This document shows, piece after piece, positions 49,757 through 58,598 of a stretch of DNA of 64,000 nt. Position numbers and translations under genes: made by a program. Each line of letters opens with the position of its first letter. Position 1 is the stretch's first letter. The notes beneath the pieces are model-generated. The model made no database searches, was not told where the DNA came from, and saw only the letters and a list, made by a program, of their open reading frames with translations. Source of the DNA: Pseudonocardia cypriaca (GTDB lineage Bacteria > Actinomycetota > Actinomycetes > Mycobacteriales > Pseudonocardiaceae); contig NZ_VFPH01000002.1 of assembly GCF_006717045.1 (NCBI RefSeq), forward strand, positions 2,232,001 to 2,296,000. Direction: 5' to 3'.

Positions 49757-50830
49757 CTACAACAGTCCGTGCTCGCCCAGCTGGCGGGCCAGACCGGCGC
49801 CGTCGGGCGCGTACATCCACGACCGCCGCTGCCCGTCCGCTCGGGCGGGGCCGTCGGCGGGCACCGGCAGGCCGCCGGCGAGCACCGACTGGGTCGGCGA
49901 CAACTGGCGGATCGCCACGGCGGCGACGTTGTCCGGGTGCGACGCGGCGAAGTCGCCGTAGATCTCCGGGTCGTGCTGCCCGTCGTCACCGACGAGCAAC
50001 CACCGGATGTGGGGGAACTCCCCGGCGAGCCGAGCGAGCGTGGCGCGCTTGTGGGCCTGCCCGCTGCGGAACCAGCGATCGGTCGTCGGACCCCAGTCGG
50101 TGAGCAGCAGCGGACCTGGGGGGTACAGGTTGCGCGACAGGAACCGGGTCAGCGTCGGCGCGACGTTCCACGCCCCGGTCGACAGGTAGAACACCGGCGC
50201 GTCGGGGTGCGCCGTCATCAGCCGCTCGTACAGCACGGCCATACCGGGGACGGGCGAGCGCGCGTACTCGTCGAGGACGAAGGTGTTCCACGCTGCGAGC
50301 AGGGGCCGTGGCAGTGTCGTGACCATGACGGTGTCGTCGATGTCGGACACGACGGCGAAGCGGACGTTCGGGTCCACGACGCACACCGGCGCCTCGACCG
50401 TCTCGGCGCCCGCCCGGTGCAACCGGAGGCTGCGCCAGCCCGGCTCGAGTTCCGCCTCCACCACGGCATCGATGTAGCCACCGCGATCGGTCCGCACCTG
50501 GTGTTGCCGGTCACCGACCTCGACGATCACGGGCTCGTCGGTGACGGGGAGCGTCGCGAAGCTGCGCCAGCCCCGAATGGCCCGGGTGCGTCCCAACGCT
50601 CGCTCGGGACGACTCAACAGCAACCGCCCGAAGACCCGCACCCACGACGGTGTCCCGTAGCCGGTGTACGGGACGATGGTGTCCCGCCAGCCGCGCTGCC
50701 GCAGCCGGGGCTCGACCCTCTCGTACACGGCGTCCTCGAAACGAGCCGCGCGGTGCACGCGCCCAACAGACGCCGCGGATCCCTCGGCGTCGGTCTCCGA
50801 CCCGTGCGTCACGGACACACCCTGCCACAC
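49757..50830 (-). CDS. App1-like phosphatidate phosphatase (DUF2183)
   Basis: 357 residues. N-terminal beta region (VIVEVGDRQHQVRTDRGGYI), then the HAD-like catalytic domain with FAVVSDIDDTVMVTTLPRPL (DxDxT), AVLYERLMTAHPDAPVFYLS, RNLYPPGPLLLTDWGPTTDR, GEFPHIRWLLVGDDGQHDPE. This matches the App1 phosphatidate phosphatase catalytic family. No membrane segment is seen. It likely dephosphorylates a lipid or similar phosphate ester. The start could also be the next GTG (50816). Confidence 0.88.
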   Translation of the reverse strand: MWQGVSVTHGSETDAEGSAASVGRVHRAARFEDAVYERVEPRLRQRGWRDTIVPYTGYGTPSWVRVFGRLLLSRPERALGRTRAIRGWRSFATLPVTDEPVIVEVGDRQHQVRTDRGGYIDAVVEAELEPGWRSLRLHRAGAETVEAPVCVVDPNVRFAVVSDIDDTVMVTTLPRPLLAAWNTFVLDEYARSPVPGMAVLYERLMTAHPDAPVFYLSTGAWNVAPTLTRFLSRNLYPPGPLLLTDWGPTTDRWFRSGQAHKRATLARLAGEFPHIRWLLVGDDGQHDPEIYGDFAASHPDNVAAVAIRQLSPTQSVLAGGLPVPADGPARADGQRRSWMYAPDGAGLARQLGEHGLL

Positions 50831-50982
50831 GACGGCCGACCGCTTCCCCGATCGCGTTCGGGCACCGGGCCGTCCAGCCTCGAAACGATCATGTTGCGCT
50901 GCGGGGACCCCTCCCGGCGCGGGGTGGGAGTTTGAGCCTGGCAGCTCCGGCAGGGGTCCGGGCGTCTGGAGAGGGGTGCTCG

Positions 50983-52371
50983 ATGGGCGAATCGTTCGAC
51001 GACGAGTACGACGAGGTGGTGGCGCTCGCGCGCCGTGCGCGTCGCGGCGAGTTCGTCGGGGTGTTGCCGGAGCTGTCGACCTACGTCCGGTCCGCGCGGT
51101 CGGTGCCGGCGCGCATGGCGGCGGCGGTGGCCGTGACGGACATCCTCGTCTGGGACGACCTGACCATTCCGCTCGCCGCGGACATCGCCGAGGAGGTGCT
51201 CGCCGCGGCCTGCGACGACCCGCGGTGGAAGCTGGTGCGGCTGTGGAGCCCGCTGGTCGACGTCATCGTCGGTGCCCAGGTTCACCACGGAGTCCCGGCG
51301 CGTCCGCGGCTCATCGAGCTGGCGGAGCGGGCTGCTGCCGGTCGCGCCGACCGCGTCGTGCACGACGCGATGGTGCGCACCCTGAGCTACGAGGTGCCCG
51401 AGGACGGCGCGCCGGTGCGGTGGCGCACCCACATGCCCCCGTACGTGCGGAACAAGCCGATGAGCCAGAGCTTCTACGACGATTTCCGGGCCGGGCCGCA
51501 GGCGTGGACCAACGGGCAGGCCGAACAACTGTGGGGCCTGCTCATCAACTGCCAGGAAGGCCCGGAGATCGCTGCGGGCATGCTCGCGGCGGGCGTCGAT
51601 CCGGGAGACGCGTACGCGAGCTGGTTGTGGCTCATCGGGCAGTTCCTGGAGGAGGGTGACCGTGCCAAGGCGGCCTGGGCGTTGGAGCGGTACCTGGGCT
51701 GCTGGCATGAGTACGAGGTGCCCTCGTCGGTGCTCCCGCGGCAGCTGCCGCTGTACCTGTGGACGCGGCCGCTGCTCGACGCGGCCACCCGGAGCGCAGT
51801 GCTCTCGTCGCCGGTCGGGCGCGCCCCTGCGGAGGAGAACGTCGAGTGGCGCAGGCTCGAACGAGCGTTGCGCACGAGGTGCAGCCTGGACGCCGCGTGC
51901 GTGACGGTGGCGGTGGGCTGCTCGGTCGACGAGGCGCTGCGCGCGTTCGGGGCCGACCCGGCTGCGCCCGCCGTCCCACGGCTGGAGAGCAGCGACGACG
52001 TTGGGGGTGTGTCGGTACTGGAACTGCCCGGCGCCGTCGTGCTGGTGGAGGACAGGGGGTTCACCGGATCCGCCGAGGGGGCGATACGGGCCGCGTCGGC
52101 GCGCGGGCGGGCGGCCAGCTACTTCTGGAACGCGATGGGTGACGAGTCGGTGATGTTCGCCGAGAACGGTGAGATCTTGGACGGCGGGGACTACCTGCTC
52201 GGCTCCGAGACACTGGAGCACCCCGCTCTCGCCGCGATCGTCGAGGACATCGCACGGTCCACGGATGACTCGAAGCTGATCGGCCTGCTCGCGGTCGAGC
52301 GGTTCACAGGGGTTCGGATCGCGGAACCGGCCACCCCGCCGCTGGTGTTGGTGCACCCGATCGCGAATTGA
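50983..52371 (+). CDS. Uncharacterised protein, DUF6461-like C-terminus
   Basis: 462 residues from ATG 50983 (GGAGAGGGG upstream). The first ~300 residues are helical, with acidic start and repeats of the HEAT-like kind (IPLAADIAEEVLAAACDDPR, RLIELAERAAAGRADRVVHD). The C-terminal ~150 include VTVAVGCSVDEALRAFGADP, LVEDRGFTGSAEGAIRAASA and AASYFWNAMGDESVMFAENG, the pattern of DUF6461 proteins. Function unknown. It is a single gene, and the tRNA terminator lies 87 bases after it. Confidence 0.7.
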   Translation: MGESFDDEYDEVVALARRARRGEFVGVLPELSTYVRSARSVPARMAAAVAVTDILVWDDLTIPLAADIAEEVLAAACDDPRWKLVRLWSPLVDVIVGAQVHHGVPARPRLIELAERAAAGRADRVVHDAMVRTLSYEVPEDGAPVRWRTHMPPYVRNKPMSQSFYDDFRAGPQAWTNGQAEQLWGLLINCQEGPEIAAGMLAAGVDPGDAYASWLWLIGQFLEEGDRAKAAWALERYLGCWHEYEVPSSVLPRQLPLYLWTRPLLDAATRSAVLSSPVGRAPAEENVEWRRLERALRTRCSLDAACVTVAVGCSVDEALRAFGADPAAPAVPRLESSDDVGGVSVLELPGAVVLVEDRGFTGSAEGAIRAASARGRAASYFWNAMGDESVMFAENGEILDGGDYLLGSETLEHPALAAIVEDIARSTDDSKLIGLLAVERFTGVRIAEPATPPLVLVHPIAN

Positions 52372-52457
52372 AGGTTGCCCATGGCCCGCTCGACGCTCGC
52401 GAAGATCGCGCAGCAACCACACGAACGGCCATCACAAGACGACACCAGAAGCAGAAA

Positions 52458-52491
52458 CCCCGCCTGACCTGTACGGACTCAGGTGGCGGGG
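52458..52491 (-). terminator. Intrinsic terminator of the tRNA-Ala gene
   Basis: Stem CCCCGCC/GGCGGGG with inner ACCTG/CAGGT, followed on the minus strand by TTTCTGCTTCT. It lies 15 bases downstream of the tRNA 3' end and faces the DUF6461-like gene. Confidence 0.7.
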
Positions 52492-52506
52492 CTCCGGGTG
52501 CAAGAG

Positions 52507-52579
52507 TGGAGCTGAGGGGATTCGAACCCCTGACCCCTTGACTGCCAGTCAAGTGCGCTACCAGCTGCGCCACAGCCCC
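52507..52579 (-). tRNA. tRNA-Ala (anticodon GGC)
   Basis: A 73-base cloverleaf on the minus strand: acceptor GGGGCTG with CAGCTCC plus A, D arm GCGCAGCTGGTAGCGC, anticodon stem CTTGA/TCAAG with loop CTGGCAG (anticodon GGC), T arm AGGGGTTCGAATCCCCT. The CCA end is not encoded. Confidence 0.95.
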
Positions 52580-52643
52580 TTGCCCCGACGAAGTTACACG
52601 ATGCCCCGGAGGCCTCGTGCACCGGGTCGCCGTACCCCGGCGG

Positions 52644-53393
52644 TCAGGGCTGGCCCTCGATCGCCTTCTGCAGCCAGCTCGTGTCGTTGAGATCGATCTT
52701 CTTGCCGCCGATCGCGACGGTGGGGGTGCCGAAGCGGCCGTTGGTCTGCAGTGCGGTGTCGGAGGTGGCCTTCTCCGTCTCGGCCGCCACCGCGTCCACG
52801 TGGGTGTTGCCCTGCACGCAGGCGGCGAAGTCGCCCTGGGCTCCCAGTTCCGTGCCGAACGCGATCAGCTGGTCGTCGCTCAGGCCTGCGCTGCCCTCGG
52901 CGGGCTGCTCGTCGAACAGCTTCTCGTGGTAGCGCGGGAAGATCCCGGCGGAAACGGCGCAGAGCGCGGCGTTCCCGGCGCGGGTGGAGTAGCCGGCGGG
53001 GTTGCTCTGCTCGTCCAGGATGGCGATCGTGTGGATCCGGAGGCTGATCTTGCCCTCGTTCAGCGCGGTCGTGACCTCGCTGCCGTAGCGGGCCTCGAAC
53101 CGCTCGCAGCTCGGGCAGATGTAGTCCTCGTAGAGGTCGATCACCACGGGGCCGGTGCCCGCGGTGACGACGGCCCCGTCCGCCTTGGCGGTGTAGGTCG
53201 GCTCGACGTCGCCGCCGAGGGCGCGGGCCACCAGCAGGGCACCGCCGACCACAACGGCGACCACGATCACCACGGCGACCACGATCATCGGGGTCCGGTT
53301 GCGCTTCTGCGGGACCCGGATGCCCGCGGCGGCGAGGCGTCGCTCCGCCTCCTCCTGCTTGCGCCGCTTCTCGTTGCGAGAGGCTCCGCCCAT
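52644..53393 (-). CDS. DsbA-like membrane-tethered thioredoxin
   Basis: 249 residues: basic cytosolic start, one membrane segment (MIVVAVVIVVAVVVGGALLV), then DsbA-type thioredoxin domain with LYEDYICPSCERFEARYG (CPSC), and cis-Pro in FGTPTVAIGGKKI. It faces outside the membrane and probably forms or transfers disulfides. The start lies two bases from the stop of the MauE-like gene, so the two act together. Confidence 0.92.
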   Translation of the reverse strand: MGGASRNEKRRKQEEAERRLAAAGIRVPQKRNRTPMIVVAVVIVVAVVVGGALLVARALGGDVEPTYTAKADGAVVTAGTGPVVIDLYEDYICPSCERFEARYGSEVTTALNEGKISLRIHTIAILDEQSNPAGYSTRAGNAALCAVSAGIFPRYHEKLFDEQPAEGSAGLSDDQLIAFGTELGAQGDFAACVQGNTHVDAVAAETEKATSDTALQTNGRFGTPTVAIGGKKIDLNDTSWLQKAIEGQP

Positions 53394-53394
53394 T

Positions 53395-53871
53395 TCAGCC
53401 CATCCTCCTGGTTCCGAGCCGGTCGTCGAGTGCCAGCACAGTGCGCGGACGGACGACCAGCCAGCCGGCCATCAGCAGGAAGCCGATGTCGCGCACCAAC
53501 TCCTGGACGTATGTCGTCTCGCCGGGTTCCACCGCACCACCGCCACCGAAGCAACCGCAGTCGATCGACAGGCCACGCGCCCACGCCTGGCCGACCCCGA
53601 TCACGAACACGAGCAGCAGGCCGGCGGACAGGGCGGCGACCAGGCGCGTGCCGACACCGGCCAGCAGCAGCACGCCGAGCGCCAGCTCGACCCACGGCAA
53701 CAGCGCCGCCACGACCTCCACACCGGTGTCGGGCAGCACGTCGTAGGCGCGCACCGCGATGTACGTCTGGTCCGGGTCGGCGGCCTTGAGCACGCCGGAC
53801 ACCAGCCACACGGCGGCGAGGCCGATCCGGGCCAGCGTCCCGACGACGTCGAGCGAGCGGGCGCGGTCCAC
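53395..53871 (-). CDS. MauE/DoxX-like membrane protein
   Basis: 158 residues from GTG 53871. Four membrane segments: LARIGLAAVWLVSGVLKAAD, VAALLPWVELALGVLLLAGV, LSAGLLLVFVIGVGQAWARG, VRDIGFLLMAGWLVV, with DCGCFGGGG after the third (MauE-type CxC). It probably supplies reducing or oxidising power to the DsbA-like partner. Confidence 0.9.
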   Translation of the reverse strand: MDRARSLDVVGTLARIGLAAVWLVSGVLKAADPDQTYIAVRAYDVLPDTGVEVVAALLPWVELALGVLLLAGVGTRLVAALSAGLLLVFVIGVGQAWARGLSIDCGCFGGGGAVEPGETTYVQELVRDIGFLLMAGWLVVRPRTVLALDDRLGTRRMG

Positions 53872-53958
53872 GAGATCAGCGTAGCGACGCAGCCGAGCGC
53901 AGAGGGTGGTGCCCCATCTACGGAAAGTAACGGACGCCGCGGAATCTAGGCTTGGGCG

Positions 53959-54684
53959 ATGAACGGCGTCCCTGATCCGGCAGCCCTCGCCGGGCACGAG
54001 CACCATCACGCCGACGTCTCCGGCGGCTGGTTGCGGGCCGCTGTGTTCGGCGCGATGGACGGGCTGGTCACGAACATCGCGCTCGTCGCGGGCGTCGGCG
54101 GCGGTGGCGCCGACCGGCACACCATCATCCTGACCGGTATGGCCGGGCTCGTCGCCGGTGCGTTCTCGATGGCGTTGGGCGAGTTCGCTTCGGTCGACAC
54201 GCAGAACGACGCGGTCGCGAACGAGGTGGCGGTCGAGCGCGAGGAGATCCGCATCCACCCGCAGGCCGAGGAGGCCGAGCTCGCCCAGATGTACGAGGGG
54301 ATGGGCCTCACCCGCTCGACGGCGGAGGCGATGGCCCGCGAGGTGCACGCCAACCCGGATCTCGCCCTCAAGGTGCACGTCTCCCAGGAGCTGGGCGTCG
54401 ACGTGGACGAGCAGCCGTCGCCGTGGGTCGCCGCCGTCTCGTCGTTCGTGTGCTTCGCCGTCGGCGGGGTGATCCCGCTGGTCTCCTTCCTGCTCGGGTC
54501 CTCGTCGTTGCCGGTGGCCCTGCTCGTCGGTGCGGTCGGGTTGTTCACGGTCGGCGCGCTCACGTCGCGGTTCACAACGCGCAGCTGGTTGCTCAGCGGG
54601 CTGCGGCAGCTCGCGTTCGGCGCGCTCGCCGCAGGGGCGACCTTCATCGTCGGCCTGCTGATCGGCGTGGGGGTCACGGGATAG
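53959..54684 (+). CDS. VIT1/CCC1-family metal transporter
   Basis: 241 residues: VFGAMDGLVTNIALVAGVGG, GLVAGAFSMALGEFASVDTQ, AREVHANPDLALKVHVSQEL, then three C-terminal membrane segments. The metal-binding acidic loop (EREEIRIHPQAEEAELAQMY) is typical. It moves iron or manganese across the membrane. His-rich N-terminus (GHEHHHAD). It converges with the MFS gene, overlapping by 11 bases. Confidence 0.92.
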   Translation: MNGVPDPAALAGHEHHHADVSGGWLRAAVFGAMDGLVTNIALVAGVGGGGADRHTIILTGMAGLVAGAFSMALGEFASVDTQNDAVANEVAVEREEIRIHPQAEEAELAQMYEGMGLTRSTAEAMAREVHANPDLALKVHVSQELGVDVDEQPSPWVAAVSSFVCFAVGGVIPLVSFLLGSSSLPVALLVGAVGLFTVGALTSRFTTRSWLLSGLRQLAFGALAAGATFIVGLLIGVGVTG

Positions 54685-55918
54685 GTCGGCGCCGCGATGG
54701 GCACTCGGTCTCAGAGCACTCGGCCAGCGACTCCTCCGCGGCCCTCGGGCCCGGCGCCGACGGGAGGGTCTCGGGAGCGCGGAGCCAGAACCCGAGCGCG
54801 ACGAGCGCCATCGCCCCCGACACGGCGAACGCGGCCCAGAACCCGGCGACCTCGGCGAGCGCACCGGCCACGACGGGGCCGACGATGGCGCCGAGGTCCG
54901 CCACCATCTGGAACCCCGCGAGCACCGTGCCGCCCCGGGCACGGGAACCGATCACATCGGCGACGGCCGCGTTCATGGGCGGGTTCACCAGCCCGCTGCC
55001 CATCCCCGCCACCAGGCTGGTCGCGAGGAACAGGGTCGGGTCGGTGAGGAACCCGAGCACACCGGTGGCGGCCGCCGTGACGGCGAGCCCGGCCAGCACC
55101 GGTGGGCGCCGGCCACGCCGGTCGGCCAGCCGGCCCGAGAGCACGAGCGTGGCCGCGTTGCCGACGGCGAACACGGCGAGCGCGATGCCGCCCCACGCCT
55201 CGGCCTGCCCCAACGCCTCGACCACGAACAGCGGCACCAGCGCGACGCGGACGCCGAACACGACCCACCCGTTGGCGAAGCTGGCGGCGAGCGCCGCGCG
55301 GTAGGCCGGGTGGGCGAGGGCGGCGCGGAACCGGGCGGGGGGCTCGGCGGTCGCGGCCAGCTCTGCGCCCGTCCCGTCCCGGCCGCGCAGCAGGAGCAGC
55401 GCGACGCACACGACGACCACGAGCACCGCCGAGTAGACGAGGAACGGTGCGCGCAGGCTCACGGCGCCCAGGCCGCCGCCGACGAGTGGGCCGATGACGT
55501 TGCCGAGGAGGAAGCCGGTGGCCCACATCCCGGACGCCCGCCCCCGCATGTGCGGCGGCGCGAGGCGAATGAGCAGCGACAGCGCCGAGACGGTGAACAT
55601 CGTGGAGCCGATCCCACCGAGCCCGCGCAGCACGAGCAGCTGCCAGTAGCTCCCCGCGAAGGCGCATGCGCCGGTGCTCAGGGCGACGATCGACAGGCCG
55701 ATCGTGAACGTCGGCACCTCGCCGATGCGCCCCACGATCCGCCCGCTCACGGGCGCGAACAGCAGCCGGACGAGCGCGAACACGCTGATGACGAGGGACG
55801 CGGCCGTGATGCCGACGTCGAACGACCTGACGAACACCGGCAGCGTCGGCGCCACGATCCCGTAGCCGATGGCGATGAGGAACGAGGTGCCGACGAGAAC
55901 CCAGATCTCGCGGGGCAT
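54674..55918 (-). CDS. MFS transporter (12-helix)
   Basis: 414 residues from ATG 55918 (GTG 55930 also possible). Twelve membrane segments, for example IWVLVGTSFLIAIGYGIVAP, LVISVFALVRLLFAPVSGRI, GATLVLSGRLADRRGRRPPV-like region NAATLVLSGRLADRRGRRPP. It looks like a multidrug/sugar efflux member of the MFS. It is divergent from a SRPBCC gene with about 110 bases between the starts. Confidence 0.88.
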   Translation of the reverse strand: MPREIWVLVGTSFLIAIGYGIVAPTLPVFVRSFDVGITAASLVISVFALVRLLFAPVSGRIVGRIGEVPTFTIGLSIVALSTGACAFAGSYWQLLVLRGLGGIGSTMFTVSALSLLIRLAPPHMRGRASGMWATGFLLGNVIGPLVGGGLGAVSLRAPFLVYSAVLVVVVCVALLLLRGRDGTGAELAATAEPPARFRAALAHPAYRAALAASFANGWVVFGVRVALVPLFVVEALGQAEAWGGIALAVFAVGNAATLVLSGRLADRRGRRPPVLAGLAVTAAATGVLGFLTDPTLFLATSLVAGMGSGLVNPPMNAAVADVIGSRARGGTVLAGFQMVADLGAIVGPVVAGALAEVAGFWAAFAVSGAMALVALGFWLRAPETLPSAPGPRAAEESLAECSETECPSRRRPIP

Positions 55919-55996
55919 CCGCTCCCGCACGTCCCGGTCGAGCCCCGACCGTCCGACCTCGACCACGTCCGTGAACCCTACGCCCGGGGGTGTGAC

Positions 55997-56022
55997 GGGT
56001 GATCGGGCGGACGGCCGGGTAT
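55997..56022 (+). promoter_or_regulatory. SigB/SigF-type promoter candidate
   Basis: GGGT, a 16-base spacer and GGGTAT lie just before the SRPBCC gene; transcription would start within a few bases of the ATG at 56032. Pattern match only. Confidence 0.35.
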
Positions 56023-56031
56023 CCGCCCGGT

Positions 56032-56436
56032 ATGGCGGAGTTCGAGGCGGAACGCGTTGTCCCGGCCACGGCGGAGCAGGTGTTCGCGGTGGTCTCGGAT
56101 CTGGACCGGCTGCCGGAGTGGCTGCCCGACCCGGTCGACGTGCGCCCGACCGGCGACGGGCAGGTGCACGCCGACGTCCCGGAGCGCGGGGTCGACTCCC
56201 AGGGAACGGTGCAGGTGCGACCTGAGCAGCTGCGGGTGGAGTGGGCGCACGCGCCCGAGTACGCGGGCTGGCTGCAGGTGGAGCACGCCGAGGGTTCCCG
56301 CTCGACCGTGCACCTGCACCTGTCGTTCCTCGGCGACCAGCCGGAGACGCACGGCGGCGCCCCCGCCGCCGACGTGCGGCAGTGGCTCGACGACGCACTG
56401 GCGAGCCTGGAACGAGTGGTGTCGACGTCCAGCTGA
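56032..56436 (+). CDS. SRPBCC-family protein
   Basis: 134 residues: EAERVVPATAEQVFAVVSDL, DRLPEWLPDPVDVRPTGDGQ, LRVEWAHAPEYAGWLQVEHA, TVHLHLSFLGDQPETHGG, and a C-terminal helix. START/cyclase-like ligand-binding fold. Function unknown. It converges with the DHFR-like gene. Confidence 0.83.
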   Translation: MAEFEAERVVPATAEQVFAVVSDLDRLPEWLPDPVDVRPTGDGQVHADVPERGVDSQGTVQVRPEQLRVEWAHAPEYAGWLQVEHAEGSRSTVHLHLSFLGDQPETHGGAPAADVRQWLDDALASLERVVSTSS

Positions 56437-56464
56437 TCGTTCCGAGACCCCGGACGGACCTCGA

Positions 56465-57061
56465 CTACTTCTTGATCTCGTAGCGCAGGAGCGCCAGGCC
56501 GTTCTCGAACGCGGTGGCCTCGAGCAGTTGCAGGTCTTGCCGATCCTCGAAGATGCGCGTCCCCTTGCCGCGTGACGCCGGGCACACCAGCATCCGGACC
56601 TCGTCGATGAGGCCTGCGGCCAGCAGGGAGCGCATGAGCGTCAGGCTCCCCCACAGCCAGATGTCCTTGCCGCTCCGCTGCTTGAGCTCCCGGACGGTGG
56701 CGGCCGGGTCGCGCGTCACCGTCGCGGCGGGGAAGTCGCCCCAGGGGGCGTCGTCCAGCTTCGACGAGGCGACAAACTTGGCGAGGTTGTTGAGCTTCTC
56801 GCCGTACTCGCCCTGCTCCTCGGCGTGCGGCCAGTAGTCCTTGGACATGGCGTAGGTGTTCGCGCCGAGGATCATCGTGTCGACCGAGTCGATGAGCCCC
56901 ATCACGCTCGCCTTGAACGCCTCGGGGGTGTTCTCGGAGAAGGGCTCTCCGGACACGAAGCTGAGCCCGCCGTCCTCCTCCGCAGCGACGTTGTCAACGG
57001 TGACCCACTGCTGGACCACGAGCTTTCGCGTGGGGCCCGGTCGATCGGCAGCGCTCGGCAT
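56465..57061 (-). CDS. Dihydrofolate reductase/RibD-type reductase
   Basis: 198 residues from ATG 57061: KLVVQQWVTVDNVAAEEDGG, DTMILGANTYAMSKDYWPHA, IWLWGSLTLMRSLLAAGLID, EVRMLVCPASRGKGTRIFED. RibD C-terminal-like reductases of this family use NADPH. They are usually not the essential folate enzyme. Substrate unknown. Confidence 0.85.
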   Translation of the reverse strand: MPSAADRPGPTRKLVVQQWVTVDNVAAEEDGGLSFVSGEPFSENTPEAFKASVMGLIDSVDTMILGANTYAMSKDYWPHAEEQGEYGEKLNNLAKFVASSKLDDAPWGDFPAATVTRDPAATVRELKQRSGKDIWLWGSLTLMRSLLAAGLIDEVRMLVCPASRGKGTRIFEDRQDLQLLEATAFENGLALLRYEIKK

Positions 57062-57184
57062 GATCGGTCTCCTCGTCGGTCGACGGTGTGGTTGCGGTGA
57101 ACACCACGGGGACGGAACCGCGCGCTGCGTCTCGACACGGCTTGCTGTGACCTGCGGCACAAGCCGCGCCCGATCGCGGTCGCG

Positions 57185-57745
57185 TCAGTTCCCCCGGGAC
57201 GCGCTCCGGCCGAGGCGCAGCGCCGAGACGAGGAAGAAGATGCCGCCGAGCAGCGCGTAGCCGGCCAGGCTGCCCAGCGAGGCGTGGGGCAGCGAGGCCT
57301 GCAGGAAGAACGAGATCCCGGCGACGACGGAGATGGAGCCGCTGGCGATCATCGCCCACTGGCCCCCGAGGGTGCGCCGCCGCAGAGCCACGACGAGCTG
57401 GACGAGCCCGGCGAGGACGGCCCAGACCCCCCACACCTGCAGGACCGCCGCGGTGCCGGCGGTCACCGCGAAGACCAGTCCGACGGCGGCGATCACACTG
57501 ATCGCGATGTTGACGTAGAGGCCCGTGGCGGGCCGGCTCGCTCGGGAGGAACGGGCGTCGACGATCGCGGCGCCCACGTCGAACAGGGGGTAGATCACGA
57601 GCAGGGCCGCGCTCACCGGCCCGATGCTCGACGCGGTCGCGAAGAGCGCGACGGCCCAGACCAGGGCGAACCCGAAACGAACGAAGTAGAGCCGACGAAG
57701 CGTCGCCGCGGCGGTGGCGGCGACAGCGGTAGCGGTCGTGGTCAT
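57185..57745 (-). CDS. DUF308/HdeD-like membrane protein
   Basis: 186 residues from ATG 57745 (GAAGGGA upstream). Five or six membrane segments (FGFALVWAVALFATASSIGP, LYVNIAISVIAAVGLVFAVT, LQVWGVWAVLAGLVQLVVAL, WAMIASGSISVVAGISFFLQ). The DUF308/HdeD-like pattern includes GxxxxxxGxWA-type helices. Divergent from a TetR gene, with two operator-like sites in the gap, so it is likely its target. Confidence 0.8.
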   Translation of the reverse strand: MTTTATAVAATAAATLRRLYFVRFGFALVWAVALFATASSIGPVSAALLVIYPLFDVGAAIVDARSSRASRPATGLYVNIAISVIAAVGLVFAVTAGTAAVLQVWGVWAVLAGLVQLVVALRRRTLGGQWAMIASGSISVVAGISFFLQASLPHASLGSLAGYALLGGIFFLVSALRLGRSASRGN

Positions 57746-57802
57746 GGCAGTTCCCTTCCGAAGAACCCGGGGCCTGCCGGCGGGGAGCGTTCGTCCTCCA
57801 GT

Positions 57803-57875
57803 AGAAAGACCGTTCTCTCTGCCAGCAGCCCGAGCCTTGCACACGTGGTCGACAGGTGCAAGACCGATCGTTCTT
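57803..57875. promoter_or_regulatory. Two TetR operator candidates between DUF308 and TetR genes
   Basis: AAGACCGATCGTTCTT at 57860-57875 is an almost perfect palindrome (one mismatched pair), 17 bases before the TetR GTG. A related, less perfect copy, AGAAAGACCGTTCTCTCT, is at 57803-57820, nearer the DUF308 start. Both share AAGACCG and TTCT. The TetR protein would repress both divergent genes. Confidence 0.6.
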
Positions 57876-57892
57876 TCTGCTACGGTTGGTGC

Positions 57893-58522
57893 GTGGCGAC
57901 ACCGACCCGCTCCGCGCCCGACGGCCCGAAGAGCAGCTCGGGAGGGCACGGGCGATCCGAGGCCCGGGAACGGCTGTTGTCCACGGCCAGCCGGCTGTTC
58001 TACCGCGAGGGGATCCGGGCTGTCGGGGTCGAACGGATCCTCGCCGAGGCCCCGGCCACGCGGGCGACGTTCTACCGGCACTTCCCCTCGAAGGAAGACC
58101 TCGTACTGGCCTACCTGCGCGGCGTCGACGCGCACACCCGCGCCGAGGTACGAGCGGCCATCGAGACCGCGTCGTCACCGGCCGACGCGCTGCGTGCGGT
58201 CGGCACCGCCGTCGCGGACAGCCTGGCCGAACCGGAGTTCCGCGGGTGCGCCTTCCTCAAGGCCGCCGCCGAGTACCCCGACCCCGACGACCCGGTGCGC
58301 CGGGTGGTCCTCGATCACCGGGCCTGGTACACGACCACGCTCGCCAAGCTGTTCACGCAGGTCTTCGGGACCTCACCGCGGCGCCCCGATCCGCAGCACG
58401 CGGCGCGGCACTTCGTCATGATGCGCGACGGCGCCATGACCGGCGCCCATCTCGACGGCGTCGACAGCGTCCGCGCCGCGTTCAACCGCGGCGTCGAGGG
58501 CCTGCTCACGGTCCTCCACTGA
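57893..58522 (+). CDS. TetR-family transcriptional regulator
   Basis: 209 residues from GTG 57893. A disordered start, HTH at about 25-70 (RLLSTASRLFYREGIRAVGV, RILAEAPATRATFYRHFPSK), and the C-terminal domain AFLKAAAEYPDPDDPVRRVV. It probably controls the divergent DUF308 gene through the two sites upstream. It ends just before the tmRNA terminator, which is convergent. Confidence 0.9.
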   Translation: MATPTRSAPDGPKSSSGGHGRSEARERLLSTASRLFYREGIRAVGVERILAEAPATRATFYRHFPSKEDLVLAYLRGVDAHTRAEVRAAIETASSPADALRAVGTAVADSLAEPEFRGCAFLKAAAEYPDPDDPVRRVVLDHRAWYTTTLAKLFTQVFGTSPRRPDPQHAARHFVMMRDGAMTGAHLDGVDSVRAAFNRGVEGLLTVLH

Positions 58523-58560
58523 GCCCTGCCCCGACGGGGATGACGATGACCGGAAAATAC

Positions 58561-58595
58561 GAAGGCGTGCCCGCCGAGTCGGCGGGCACGCCTTC
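58561..58595 (-). terminator. Intrinsic terminator of tmRNA
   Basis: A 16-bp perfect stem (GAAGGCGTGCCCGCCG paired with CGGCGGGCACGCCTTC) with loop AGT, followed on the minus strand by GTATTTT. It lies immediately after the tmRNA 3' end and also shields the convergent TetR gene. Confidence 0.9.
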
Positions 58596-58598
58596 GGG

